Below are positions 43,644 to 55,799 of a DNA stretch of 64,000 bases, in pieces (the first letter of the stretch is position 1; each line of letters starts with the position of its first letter). The DNA comes from Euonymus europaeus. Its lineage: Eukaryota; Streptophyta; Magnoliopsida; Celastrales; Celastraceae. The position numbers were made by a program, and so were the translations under genes. The notes beneath the pieces are model-generated. The model was not told where the DNA came from. It ran no database searches and was given only the letters and a program-made list of their open reading frames with translations. Location of the stretch: assembly GCA_963580455.1 (NCBI GenBank), contig OY756962.1, forward strand, positions 18,432,001 through 18,496,000, read 5' to 3'.

Positions 43644-45541
43644 TGTGAAATCCCGACCCAAAAATTTAGTTTTGAGTCGAATTACGGATGATCCGTGGAG
43701 TACGGAATCATGGAAAAAATAGTTTTGAGCTTGGTTCGGTAATTGGGCGTCCGGACGGATATGCCTAGATTCAAGGCAGTGGGTTACGGGAACAGTAATC
43801 CGTCCAGACGGATACCTTGGGCGTTCGAACGGCTATCGGGAAATCAGTTTTTAAGAAACAGAGATAGACATTTATGGGCATTTCCAACATTTGGGAGCCT
43901 GACTAGAGAGAGAAAGAGAGAGAGAAGGAGGTTTTAGCAAGAGTTTGGCTTGGGGATTGTGGATTGGTGACCCTTGAAGTCAAATAAGGAAGATTCAAGC
44001 TTGTTCTTGGAGATTTGGTAAGTTTTTCATAGTTTTTGGAATTTCTAGGTTTTTCTAGATTCGTTTGATTCTTTAAGAATTAAACTCTATGGTTTAGATA
44101 TGTTGTTCTAGACTTGATTTTAGACCTATGTGTAGGTTTGATTGTGATTTTGGTGTGAAGGATCTTTTGGGCTAAGAACAAAGGTGTTTTAGAGGAATTT
44201 CTAGAGAGAGAAAGTAAGTGTTTATGATTTTGTTGATTAAATTGTGATTGATATGATAATATGGAATTTTTGGATTAATTATATGAGTTCGATTTGATGT
44301 GAATCGATAGGTTGGGAGAACCAAGGGTTAAAACCCTAAATTTGAGAATTTGTGTAGTTGGCTCGGAACGAGGTAGGGGATTTTCCAACCTTTCTATTTA
44401 ACTTTCGTTATTGTTGCCTAAATAGTGTTTCTATTCTTCATTGGTCGCCGTTGTTTGTGTTTCCGCCTTAATTGCTTCTAAGGGGAAACGAGCTTTGTGT
44501 AGAATGTTGCTAGTTGTTGAATGTTGCATGACCCGATTTTGTGTTCCGTCATTTACGGACACGTTGTGATTTTCCGTTCATGCATCATGGTAGTTATGTA
44601 AAATATATAGGATATTCATATATACTTATCTATTCGGCATGACATGTCATAATGCATTGGAGATGCATGGGGGACTCGGGTATGGACTCGGGAACCTTTA
44701 GGTTACTTGAAAGCCACATGGGAGGATGGCAAGGTGAAGGTTGTTACCACCGAGTCATGCGAACCCCATGTGGGGTAACGCACTAGGGTAGGGTCGAGAG
44801 TGACTTTGCCTTGTGAGGTGCGGGCGTGATGGGTTCATGCAACCGGATGATCCTAGGAGTGGTTGGTGGTGGTGAGCTTGCTCCCGTGCAATATTACATT
44901 GAGTTGCAATGGTATTGTGGTTGTTATGCTCCTAAAGGGTTAATCCGGATAAATGTTGATGTGAAATTTTTGAGTATACGTTCATGTGGTAGGTACATAT
45001 TGATGCATTACTTTCTTTCGGTTCTGCCTATATCAATGTTTACTTCTTTACCCTACTGAGCTTCTAGCTCACTCCTTTACTTTCTTCCTTCCACAGGAGA
45101 CACTGGTACAGGTACCGGTGGTGTGGATCGGTGAGCGGGACGTGACATGGATGGCCCTGGGTAGGATTGGGTGCTAGAGATATACTCTATGCATGTGGGT
45201 GTATGTAGTATATCTATGTTGTGAGAATATAACCATTTGGCACGGTTGTGCTTGCATGTTGAGGTGGATGCTGATGTATGGTTATACTTGATGATATATG
45301 AATCTGTGTGTAGATTTATATGTGATGCCATCAGTTTGTGCATGTGGTTGAGGCCTGAGGCCTATGGTTGCTAGGTTGCTAGTGTGATGTTGTGATTGCT
45401 GCGTTTCTGATGCAGGTGGGCACTCTCCGATATACGGGGAGTTGCCGCCGAATTTTCTGATGATCCCGGATGTTCACACTAGTGACCTTGGAAGGGTGCG
45501 GGGAGAGCACCCAGTCGCGTCTCTGGAAACGGGACGTGACA
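43644..45541 (+). repeat. 3' LTR (1898 bp)
   Basis: It starts TGTGAAATCCCGACCC and ends GGAAACGGGACGTGACA. Compared with the 5' LTR it lacks about 120 bp after TAATTGGG near 43742 and about 40 bp near 45340 (between TGCATG repeats). It has an extra short segment near 44510. It belongs to the same family as the solo LTR at 61631-63835. Confidence 0.92.
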
Positions 45542-45823
45542 TAGAGCATCTCCAAAGATTTTGTTTACATTGTAGGTAAGACATTGTAAGTTTATATTAT
45601 CAAAATCCTATTTTTACCCTTATTTTTGGTTGAATTCGGGTTTTTCTTAATCAATTCCATTTTTTATTTTTGTAGTTGGAACTCCCTGCAAACTCTGTTA
45701 GTGATGACAAATAGGAGTTCTTTAGGAAGTATCGGCAAGAAAAGATAGACAAGTTACTTTCAAAGTACATAACTTTCTGAATGAATATTGGTTTTATCTT
45801 ATTTTGTGCTGACGACCAATCAA
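45542..45823. repeat. Right copy of the 284-bp flanking duplication
   Basis: It starts TAGAGCATCTCC directly after the LTR end and ends GACGACCAATCAA, after which the host sequence continues (GCTCGTGGC). It is near-identical to 38884-39167. Confidence 0.92.
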
Positions 45824-46943
45824 GCTCGTGGCTAATCTGTATTATATGTGTTATTATGATTCAAAATCTCTTACATAATCAAACACATACATGTTCGACA
45901 CATTTAAGGATATATCATGGTTAGCATAATCTGGGTGTTGTCAAAGTATACAGTTTTTGTTTTTCAATCCTCATCCTTTACTTCACAAACCACGCAAATG
46001 CCTACCAAATTTGACATAAGAATTCTCATCAAATTCTCATACTTTCTCAAATGACAATCTCTAATTTTAGTTATGCCACAATGTATGATACTCTGTAGCC
46101 AAATTCATTTACCAATATCTCTAAACTGCACAAAACTACTAACATGGTATTACATTTTGGATGACTGACAATAACCCACATCACAATATCTTACCAATAT
46201 TTCTAAAGTGGACAAAAACTACTAAAAAAAATTAGATTTTGTATGACGAACAGTGAGGCACATGGCAAAACATAAACTCATATAATTTGAGTAGCTGTCA
46301 TGACACAAAATTATAACCACACAAAAATATATATTAACCGACATACAAGTCAAGCGGTGGTCAATGGAGCCCACAAAATTGAGGCGGCTACCTTGCACTA
46401 TATAGTGCAGTTTCGCAACATCATGTACTCTCGCAAAAAAAATCGAACACAAACACAAATTACTCAACAAAAAACCAACATCTGCTTAGGAAAACAACCG
46501 GACGCTCAAAAAAGTATCATTCAATTTCATCAGTTAGAGGTATGGTACCCTTGATCTAGACCTCGGCTGCTCCTTTGCAGTTTCATCTGGTTTTGCGGGA
46601 TTCGTATTGAAGTGGTGTTACCTCTAATTTATCATTCCTAAACATTTGCAACCTCCTTTCATTCCGAGTTCTTGCATAGTTTCTCCATATCAGAATGAAA
46701 TGCTCAAAATTGGCCATTATACTCATAAATTTTTCCTTCATATTTTTACAGGTTTATTATTCTATTACTGAGAACATTTACTCTTACGGTCGCTGTTATG
46801 CTCTTCTCACAAGACAAGGTTAAATCTCCCCCTTTATACAATTTAAACATGTTTAATACTTCATTACGCAGTTAATATGGTGAAATACACTATGACTTGA
46901 TATATATATATATAGTTATAAAATACAGGTTTCAAATCAAAAT
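45824..46943. other. Helitron internal DNA without a recognised gene
   Basis: AT-rich. Short ORFs on both strands lack family features. A TATA-repeat run (46900-46915) lies just upstream of the RPA-like first exon and could serve its promoter, but this is speculative. Confidence 0.4.
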
Positions 46944-48314
46944 ATGGATTACACGCCAATATCACAGCTCCTTATTGGCCAACGAGGATGTAAAATACGA
47001 TGTAGGCTTGCCAGGCTTTGGAATTCGGCTAATCCAAAGATGAATGATGACCTCATAAGCGTGGATTTTGTGATGGTAGACAATGAGGTAATCTCAAAAA
47101 TTAACCCCCTGTTTGATAATCAATTAAATAACTCCTAAATAATAGTAAATGCCATGAATAACAGAACACAGGAATACAAGGATCCATGCGCAAAGAGGAT
47201 GCACCCAAGATAAAGGAGTTATTCAATGAAGGGAAAATATACACTTTGGCTAACTTTATGGTAGTGCCAGCAAGGAGAAACTTTAAAGTCACTGAGCATG
47301 ACAATATGTTGAGGATAGGGACATGGACAATCATCCAGAAAGAATGTCATTCAGACATATCATTCCCACTCAATAATTTCTGCTTCGTTAATGATGCTCA
47401 AATAGATGACCGTATGCACAATGATACACAACTGACTGGTAATTTCTATCGGATCAAAATTATATAGTTGCAATTAAAAACTCTTAATTAACCATGTGAT
47501 ACAAACATTTCTGCCAGATATCATAGGTCATTTGACAACCAATGGAAGCACAACCAAGATACATATCAATGGTAGATGACTGTATTATATTTATAAAATC
47601 AATTCTCATACAGACTCAAATATCCACTAATATTGCAGGGGAAAACTTTTTGTTGCCTAGGAAAAATTTCAAAAACAGATGTCTCAAACGGGTGGTGGTA
47701 CAATGCTTGCCCTAAGTGCAAAGTTGGCATCAGAAACTTTGATGGAAATGTTGATTGCTTGCAATGTGGTCCATCAGGAAAACTTCCTCTGCAATGGTGA
47801 TTTCCAATCAAAATGGCCAATACATCCTTATGTATATAAATTTATTTATGAAATACTTTCACACGATTGACGATTATGTAACAGGTACAAGCTATTACTT
47901 GAAGTTACAGACGACATAGGATCAACACCCTTTCTTGCATTTGGAATACACGTTGAAAGACTGTTGAAAATGACAGCATCCCAACTTGCTGAGCTCCCAA
48001 ACAACGATAGGACCACTGCACCTCCAATAAAGCAACAACTGATAGGGCAAACCTTCAACTTCAAAGTCGCTATCAATCACAAGGAAAAGAACAAAAGACT
48101 GTTATCCTTCATTATCTCAAGCATTGTTGATGAACATTTGGTCGAAATAAGGCACCAGCCAAACTATGAAAGCATATTGTTCAGATCAGATACAAGCTAT
48201 ACTCCAGATATTCCTAATACCAAAGACGTGAACAATAAAAGGTATTCAATAATTACCTTTATTAAATACATATATCGACATATGCAATATGGCATAGTTA
48301 ATCCTTCAAAATAA
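46944..48314 (+). pseudogene. RPA70-like single-strand DNA-binding protein, multi-exon
   Basis: Exon A (46944-47087) starts MDYTPISQLLIGQRGCKI, the first OB fold of plant RPA70-type proteins, and ends at a GTAATC donor. Exon B (about 47171-47442) reads MRKEDAPKIKELFNEGKIYT and LANFMVVPARRNFKVTEHDN. A zinc-ribbon exon (about 47690-47800) has WYNACPKCKVGIRNFDGN and CLQCGPSGKLPLQW, followed by a stop. The last part (47883-48138) reads YKLLLEVTDDIGSTPFLAFG and IGQTFNFKVAINHKEK. RPA coats single-stranded DNA; plant Helitrons carry such genes, presumably to assist rolling-circle replication. The stop after the zinc ribbon and unclear exon borders suggest decay. Confidence 0.8.
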
Positions 48315-50348
48315 GAGTTATTTTAAATATACATTTTCTTACTAAGTTATTCGACACCAGTTCAACTCCCACAAATTATTCAGATGTTTTCAACTGTAAT
48401 GTGCTTGTAGGGATGGAGAAAACATGATATTGAGATCAGATACAAGCTATAGTAGAGATCTTGATCACACCAAAGACCCAAAGGGCAAAAGGTACAGTAT
48501 TTCACGTCCGTAATACATATAGTGTTTTAGTTATTTTGGAAACAATTTCCCCATAAAAATTACTCAAATAACTTCAACCTTAATATCTCAATAATGATGC
48601 AGAACCATCGTCTGGAATTGCTTTAAAAAGAAGACCTCTACAGAAAAAAAAAACAGGAAACAAGTTGAAGGAGGAAGAATCAGGTGTAACCAAGAAGATG
48701 TAGCTGCTATGTAGGGGACGCAAGACTTAAGTTCAGATATAACTGCAATTTTGGATGTTAACTATGCAGAATTATGTCTTTAATACTGCCTTTCTTAAGA
48801 TTTTCAATAGTCGTAATACACAGATCAGATTAAAGGTTACCTGCCTCTGAAAACAGTGACACTAATTATACTATGTATTCCTGCAAAGTTGAGTTATCAC
48901 AGCACAGCCAAAACAAACATCCTTTCCATCAGTTCAACACTCACAAAAATGCCTTCTCATCATTAAAGATTATTCAAAAATGCACTTATAAATTCACTGG
49001 GAGTAGCAATATAGAAGAGGCTGTAGAAGAGACAAAATAAATAGCAAAGCAAATGACATAAATAATATATAAAATGAATTATTTATATATCAATCTTGCT
49101 CTGTTATAAGTAACTTGAAAACAAGCATGATTTGGTCTTAAAAAAAATTCTAAAGATAAATGGCGGAGGGAAAGAATAATAACACAAAAAAAGGTTTAAA
49201 CTGATCGTTGACAATCCAGAAAGAATCAGAAAGTAGACTAGACTTACTTTTGACCTTCAAAGTAGACGGCCTTCCAGATTTGATAGGAGCTGAGATAATA
49301 ACCACGCATATCAATACTTCTTCCGCAAGAAATTCAATCTGTCATTTAATATATCAAAAGCAACACACAATCCCTATGAACGTGCACAAATACAAGCTTC
49401 TAAGCCAATGGAAATCAAAGACAGGCACTGAGTCTACGCTATATGTATACTGCACAAAATATCTTCATCAGTCGGTTAACTTAGTTTCATCTTATTACTC
49501 AAACACGTGCTTTTAAAGTCACCAACAAGTAGCTGCCTATTATAACAAATGTAGTAAACAATTTTCAGAGCCATTAAATACCCTTGCCAAAATATCTTCA
49601 ATAAAACCTATAAATTAAGACATGGCAAGGAATGAAACACGACAACAACAACATTTACGAACTCTTTCATACTCAACTATAAATAGACAATCATAGTAGA
49701 ACATCCTCCTGAAACATAACAGACGATAACAACAGCCAATCATACTCAAAACCAACTAAGAAGCTTTGTTTCGAATCTCAGAGGTAAGTGCCTGTCACAA
49801 CTCCTATATATTATATCTTAACCAATTACATAACAATAACCTCGAGTCTCTATGTCTGTAATACAGGACAATGGAAGGATTGTTTAACCAAGTTATAAAG
49901 CATAGATTGCACGATCATAATTTATATAGCCCAAAACACAAAGATGCTATCAGAGATATGTCGTGGCTAATACTCCAGCTCGAAAATGCTGCATCAACCG
50001 CTCAAGATTTAACAGGTCCACAATTGAGCCTTCTGGTTGATATATCAGACTCTTTCATTGTAACTTCAATCTGCTGAAGATGAGTTACGAATGGAAACAT
50101 CAAGGTTCGGACAAAAATAGCACCATCAACTTGGATACATCAGAGACTGGCCTCCCAAAATCTAGGGATGAAATACAAGTTGACAAGATTATGAGATCAA
50201 CCATACAGCTCAATCTGTCATTATTGACGTCAACTGAGACAACTCGTAATCGGTGAGAAAATTACACAAACATCCGTCACTTGTATGAAAGAGCTAGAAA
50301 TATGTACGAGGAACTCAATCAAAGGAAGCACGTGGAGATCCATAACAG
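48315..50348. other. Helitron DNA with short uncertain ORFs
   Basis: 48410-48500 repeats a phrase of the preceding RPA exon (AGATCAGATACAAGCTATA at 48185 and 48435), so part of the RPA 3' end is duplicated. A plus-strand ORF at 49871-50077 (MEGLFNQVIKHRLHDHNLY) has no recognisable family. Its reading is followed by a helical, glutamate-rich stretch to about 50345 that is interrupted by stops. Nothing else is identified. Confidence 0.4.
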
Positions 50349-50353
50349 CACTA

Positions 50354-51565
50354 TGTTAGATATATGTCCTGTATAGCCAATTTAATACGATTGTATTTGG
50401 AATATATATAATAATTGTACTGTATTAATTGTTTATATAAATGACAGTTTATAATATATTTGATATTTCTATTTATATACTTGTATTAAATATGTCGGTA
50501 CATATTTATTAGAGACCTCATTCTCAAGAGTTGAGAATATGAGTGACGAGTGATCTCTAGTATAAATATCTTAAATAAAGTTCCTGATTGTAGAATTATT
50601 AATTGAACAATAATAATTCGGAAGATCAGTATACTGTTTGTTTCCTATAATGATAGGGTTGTGAGTCTCATGCAATTTAATATGAGATATTAAAACAAAC
50701 AGTATGGGAGGTTTATTGTTGAATAAATACTTCGAACAAGACTTGTTAAATAATGAATCACGTGGAGGTTTATTTCCTTGTCAATGATTTATTATTTATT
50801 TACGATTGTGTAAATAATCCTTAGACCTGAGATGACATAGTAGTTTTGTATATGGGTGATTGAATTTTATGAATGTTGGAAATATTTATTTATTAAATAA
50901 ATATTAACATTTGATGAATTCAGTTAGTTATATATGGAGACTTGTTTGCAGTCAATAAGGAATCCACCGCCTCGAAATAAACGAGGAGAATATCCTATGT
51001 GATCCAGATATTTATTGACACGGAAAATCCTTGGCCGAGGTTATATGATTAATGAAAAATGTGTTTTCATTAATTATTTGTTTGTCAATAAAATATTGGA
51101 TCTGACATATAATTGAGTTAGTGGATTTGACTGATATCCATGATCCTTACTCAATTGGGATATTGTACAGTGGAAGGATTTAATTACATGGTAATTGTAA
51201 TTAAAGGTTCATATGAAAGAATTCATCACTGATTGGGTAGTCACGATATACTGTTAGGTGTCACTCGTGATTTATAAGAAATGATTAAAAGTTGTTTTAA
51301 TTAATATCAAAGAGTTTGATATTATTCTTATTGCTAATCGGTAATGAACCTAGAAAGTCACACATAAAAGAATCACGAAATTTTGTTTCAGCTAAGGTTA
51401 TACAAGAGAACTGTGTGGATTCGATAATTTTTATGAGATAAAAATAATCGAATTATTAATTAAATAAGGTTTATTGTAAACCGGATAGGATCCGATTGAT
51501 TAATTGATAATGCTAGCACGTGATAAATTAATCAATAAATAAACTATATTTAATTAATATATATA
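50354..51565 (+). repeat. 5' LTR, 3'-truncated
   Basis: It starts TGTTAGATATATGTCCTG and runs to AATTAATATATATA, where similarity to the right copy ends and integrase-linked coding sequence begins. About 400 bp of LTR end, present at 53579-53984, is missing here. Confidence 0.82.
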
Positions 51566-51566
51566 A

Positions 51567-52220
51567 GAGGGTTTAATCAAATCCTCGGATTTAGAATCCT
51601 ATTCTACTTGTGAGTCCTGTATTCAGGGCAAAATGACCATATCGCCCTTTGTTGGACAAAGTCAAAGATCTACAGAAGTTTTAGAATTAATACATTCAGA
51701 TGTATGTGGGCTTTTTAATCAAATGGCTAGAGGTGGTTATTTCTACTTCATTACTTTTACTGATGATAACTCACGGTATGGGTCTGTGTACTTAATGAAG
51801 TATAAGCATGAATCTTTTGAAAAGTTCAAAGAATTCAAAGCTGAAGTAGAAAAACAAACTGAAAAAAGTATTAAAGCTCTACGATCAGATCGAGGTGGTG
51901 AATACTTAAGTCATGAGTTTGAAATGTTCCTAAAGGAACATGGCATTGTTTCACAATTGACTCCTCCAGGAACACCACAGATGAATGGTGTATCTGAAAG
52001 GAGAAATCGTACTTTGTTAGACATGGTACGTTCAATGGTGAGTTATACAGATTTACCCATTTCATTATGGGGTTTCTGTCTTCTGACTGCAACTTATTTG
52101 CTGAACAAAACTCCTTCTAAATATGTTCCTAAGACACCATATGAGATATGGGTTGGTAGGGCTCCAAGTCTTAAACATGTTAGGATTTGGGGTTGTCCAG
52201 CACACATCAAAAACTGCTGA
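51567..52220 (+). pseudogene. Copia integrase
   Basis: Reading opens GLIKSSDLESYSTCESCIQG, with the second zinc-binding cysteine pair of the GAG-pre-integrase region, then KMTISPFVGQSQRSTEVLE. The catalytic core has D in IHSDVCG, D in TFTDDNSRYG and E in NGVSERRNRT, followed by WGFCLLTATYLLNKTPSKYV and WVGRAPSLKHVRIWGCPAHI, then a stop. The DDE triad is intact. The stop at 52218 and the absence of neighbours make it a remnant. Confidence 0.9.
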
Positions 52221-52493
52221 CAAATAAATCAGAGGTCAGATCTGAACAAAGTAAATTTGTAGGATATCTAAAGGAAATTTTGGGATACTATTTCTATATT
52301 CCTACTGATCACAAGTTAGTGATTAGTAGAGATGCCATTTTCTGGAAAAAGAGTTTATTCAGAATGGAGGTATTGGGAAAAGGATAGAACTTGAGGTAGT
52401 ATCTAATATTCCACAATATGATCAAAATCATATTCAGGAATCCAATGATGCAAGAACTGTCATCATACAAACTCCTAGAACAATTATAGTTGA
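52221..52493 (+). pseudogene. Copia post-integrase pol fragment
   Basis: In a shifted frame it reads SKFVGYLKEILGYYFYIPTD then LVISRDAIFWKKS, the segment that follows integrase in copia Pol. It breaks off into the truncated right LTR at about 52493. No RT is present. Confidence 0.8.
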
Positions 52494-53984
52494 TTGTATT
52501 AAATATGTCCGTAGATATTTATTAGAGACCTCATTCTCAAGAGTTGAGAATATGAGTGACGAGTGATCTCTAGTATAAATATCTTAAATAAAGTTCCTGA
52601 TTATAGAATTATTAATTGGACAATAATAATTCGGAAGATCAGTATACTGTTTGTTTCCTATAATGATAGGGTTGTGAGTCTCATGCAATTTAATATGAGA
52701 TATTAAAACAAACAGTATGGGAGGTTTATTGTTGAATAAATGCTTCGAACATGACTTGTTAAATAATGAATCACGTGGAGGTTTATTTCCTTGTCAATGA
52801 TTTATTATTTATTTACGATTGTGTAAATAATCCTTAGACCTGAGATGACATAGTAGTTTTGTATATGAGTGATTGAATTTTATCAATATTGAAAATATTT
52901 ATTTATTAAATAAATATTAACATTTGATGGATTCAGTTAGTTATATATGGAGACTTGTGTGCAGTCAATAAGGAATCCACCACCTCAAAATAAACGAGGA
53001 GAATATCCTATGTGATCCAGATATTTATTGACACGGAAAATCCTTGGCCGAGGTTATATGATTAATGAAAAAAGTTTTTTCATTAATTATTTGTTTGTCA
53101 ATAAAATATTGGATCTGACGTATAATTGAGTTAGTGGATTTGACCGATATCCATGATCCTTACTCAATTGGGATATTGTACAGTGGAAGGATTTAATTAC
53201 ATGGTAATTGTAATTAAAGGTTCATATGAAAGAATTCATCACTGATTGGGTAGTCACGATATACTGCTAGGTGTCACTCGTGATTTATAAGAAATGATTA
53301 AAAGTTGTTTTAATTAATATCAAAGAGTTTGATATTATTCTTATTGCTAATCGGTAATGAACCTAGAAAGTCACACATAAAAGAATCACGAAATTTTGTT
53401 TCAGCTAAGGTTATACAAGAGAACTGTGTGGATTCGATAATTTTTATGAGATAAAAATAATCGAATTATTAATTAAATAAGGTTTATTGTAAACCGGATA
53501 GGATCGGATTGATTAATTGATAATGCTAGAACGTGATAAATTAATCAATAAATAAACTATATTTAATTAATATATATAATTATATTAAATGTTACAAAAG
53601 TGGTTGCCGACACATGTATGTGCCGACACCACTTTTGGTTAATATTTAAGTTGTATGATATACAACTTTTGAGATGAATTCTTTATGAATGAACTGATTT
53701 CAAAGATTCAAAGAACGGCACATTTCTCGAAAAGAAATGTTTCCTTTTTAGGAAATTTTTGTTTTATTGGTATATGACATAAATCGTAGCTTGTGATTCG
53801 GTGGATGCACCAGAGGCTTCGTGAGATCGGAGTTCTACCAGTGATATTGTTTGGATCAAGCAGAAATTGGGAAAGGAATTTAGACGATCGGAGTACCAGA
53901 CAAACTGTTCGTACAAGCACGCTACAAGAGGTAAAAATTTTGTAGTGTATTCCGCTGCGTAATTTAGTATGCCATATGCTAACA
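52494..53984 (+). repeat. 3' LTR, 5'-truncated
   Basis: It starts at TTGTATTAAATATGTCCG (equivalent to 50481) and ends CATATGCTAACA. About 130 bp of LTR start is missing. The terminal 400 bp are unique to this copy and include an inverted pair around 53615 (GTGCCGACA, partly repeated). Confidence 0.82.
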
Positions 53985-53989
53985 CACTA

Positions 53990-55632
53990 CACCCAAAACA
54001 ATAACAACTTACAAGTTCAGACAAGAAGAAAACTTCGCAAAACAGCTGCACCTAACAATTAGAAGGATGGATTGGTGTAGGATTCAAATGGAAGAATTAA
54101 CCAATGCTGCGATTAAAAAACTGAAAGATGATCTTTAATGCAGCAGGACAGATTGGGAAGGATCTTCAATGTAGACATATGATCAATCACACTATTTCAA
54201 GGGAGAAGATAACCTCAACAGAAGCATGCATGAGAAAAGGTATTTTGTTAATGAAATAGCTGGAATTTTAGACATAAAAAATGAGCTAGAATTAATCGCA
54301 GATACAATATGGAGTCTCACAAATAACTTATAAATAGAAAAAATATAATTAGAGTGTTTACTTTAAGAGCATGTGCATAGAGTTATGAAAAATAGCAATA
54401 GAGTGTTTAGTTTAAGACGAATATGCCCACTAAAAAAGATTCCTTTTACAAAAGAGAAGGTATAGATGTAGACAACCTTTTATTGAAGCAGAGGAAAAAA
54501 TTAAGAAATCACAAGGTTTTTTTGGTTATACTCGCATTCTTCTGATGGGCTATTTTGCAGGTAAATTTTGCTAAATGTTTAGACTTTCCTCTTCTACCAT
54601 ATTAGTATCATGTAAGGACAGCAGGACGACTGGAATTTTTGCTTGTAATATATCATACTTCTGGTTTGTATAATATGATACAACTTTATAGTCTCAATTA
54701 TGAAGAGTGACATGCTTTTTTATGGTTATTTTACTTAGTAAATTGGGGTTATTTTTTGCGGCTAATATTTTTATGCTTTCAACAATTATTGGGGAAAAAC
54801 TTAACACTATGTATTAGTTTGTTAAATCTGCATGCAAACATTGCCTTTTAACATGAGAACTTTGTCCATCAAATACTCAATTTCTAATTGTATAATAATC
54901 GTGTCATATCAATCCTCTTCCAAAAATAGTATACTTCTAACTGTATAATGACCGACACGCGACCTTCCAGGACATGTACTTGCTTTATAATCCGCACATC
55001 CATATTCTTATCGACTCTGCTTCGACGATCGAATGAAACAAAGTTACACCGAATGTTCAATCTTCACATTATTATTCATCAAACATTATAACTTCTTCAC
55101 TGCCACTGAACAACATAGGGTCACGGGAATTGAATCATCTTCAATTTTAATCTTCACATTATTATGGCTTTACCTGTCCTTTTTATCGTTTAGATTCTAT
55201 GCCGAGCTGGCCTTGAGGGGTCTGAAAAATGACATAATCAACAAAATAAAATATGATGATAAAAAAAGGGTACTGAAAATAGGGATACTAGGAAAACACA
55301 CACACATATATCCTAATCAGAAGAATAACAAAACCATAAAGTATTATACAAAAACACAAGCATCTCTCCATCTGCTTATGACATAAAACATGAAGCAGTC
55401 ACTTCTAATGACTACTCTAAGAATCCTCACCGATTCATGACTCATGAGCAACCAAAAAAAAAAGAAAAGGAACCACTATAGGGTTATAACAATTGTTGCA
55501 TCCAATGGACAGTCAGGCCCACTTTAAACAAAACATTCTCACCATATGAAGTTTATGAACATACAAAACAACAAATCCATCCAATCAAATATGTAGCTCA
55601 GTTAAAGGTATTATATTTGTCGATGCACCCTG
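53990..55632. other. 3' part of the Helitron without a recognised gene
   Basis: Helitron sequence resumes after the TSD. ORFs such as 55033-55386 have no recognisable features and are low-complexity in composition. Confidence 0.4.
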
Positions 55633-55658
55633 GGGCAAAGCCCGGGTTCCAATACTAG
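55633..55658 (+). repeat. Helitron 3' terminus (hairpin plus CTAG)
   Basis: GGGC-AAA-GCCC forms the short GC hairpin, followed by GGGTTCCAATA and the terminal CTAG, then T in the flank. This is the standard recognition structure for the end of Helitron transfer. Confidence 0.82.
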
Positions 55659-55799
55659 TTATATATATGATTGTTTGTTGCTGCCAGATTTCCAATAGAA
55701 TTCCACTTATAGGATGGAATTGTGACATCATTAATGACCTATGAGGACGTCATCCATAACGTTCATGGGTTAGGGCGTTACATCCTCGTATTTCAAAAG

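Larger units (their letters stand above)
39177..45541 (+). mobile_element. Deletion-derivative chromovirus-type Ty3 element
   Basis: Two LTRs (39177-41167, lacking its first 75 bp, and 43644-45541) flank 2.5 kb of internal DNA. This contains a primer-binding site, gag with two zinc knuckles, a protease fused to the integrase C-terminus, and a polypurine tract. RT, RNase H and the catalytic integrase are absent. The Gag and integrase tail resemble the plant chromovirus (Tekay/Del-type) lineage. It sits inside the Helitron. Because the outer LTR end is missing on the left, no normal TSD is visible. Confidence 0.9.
50354..53984 (+). mobile_element. Ty1/copia deletion derivative with reciprocally truncated LTRs
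   Basis: The outer ends TGTTAGATATATG and ATGCTAACA with a perfect TSD define the element. A segment of about 1085 bp is repeated directly (50481-51565 and 52494-53578). Between the copies lies only the integrase region. The left LTR has lost its 3' end, the primer-binding site, gag and protease. The right LTR has lost its first part together with RT, RNase H and the polypurine tract. It is non-autonomous and dead. Confidence 0.88.
50349..53989. repeat. 5-bp target-site duplication CACTA of the copia element
   Basis: CACTA at 50349-50353 and 53985-53989 abuts the outer TGTTAG and CTAACA ends exactly. This fixes the insertion and shows that Helitron DNA continues on both sides. Confidence 0.88.
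32440..55658 (+). mobile_element. Large Helitron relic (Rep-helicase, RPA and captured exon); 5' end not located
   Basis: Coding evidence starts at 32440 (Rep, then helicase) and continues at 46944 (RPA70-like). The 3' end is well defined: a GGGC-AAA-GCCC hairpin (55633-55644) followed about 11 bases later by CTAG at 55655-55658 and then T, the standard Helitron terminus with insertion between A and T. Two later insertions (39177-45541 and 50354-53984) account for about 10 kb, leaving roughly 13 kb of Helitron. Frameshifts and stops in Rep and helicase show that it is dead. The start given is the first coding evidence, not the true 5' terminus. Confidence 0.75.

Noticed and set aside
51871..52092. 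Minus-strand ORF opposite the copia integrase
   Set aside because: It is a shadow of the intact DDE integrase frame on the plus strand.
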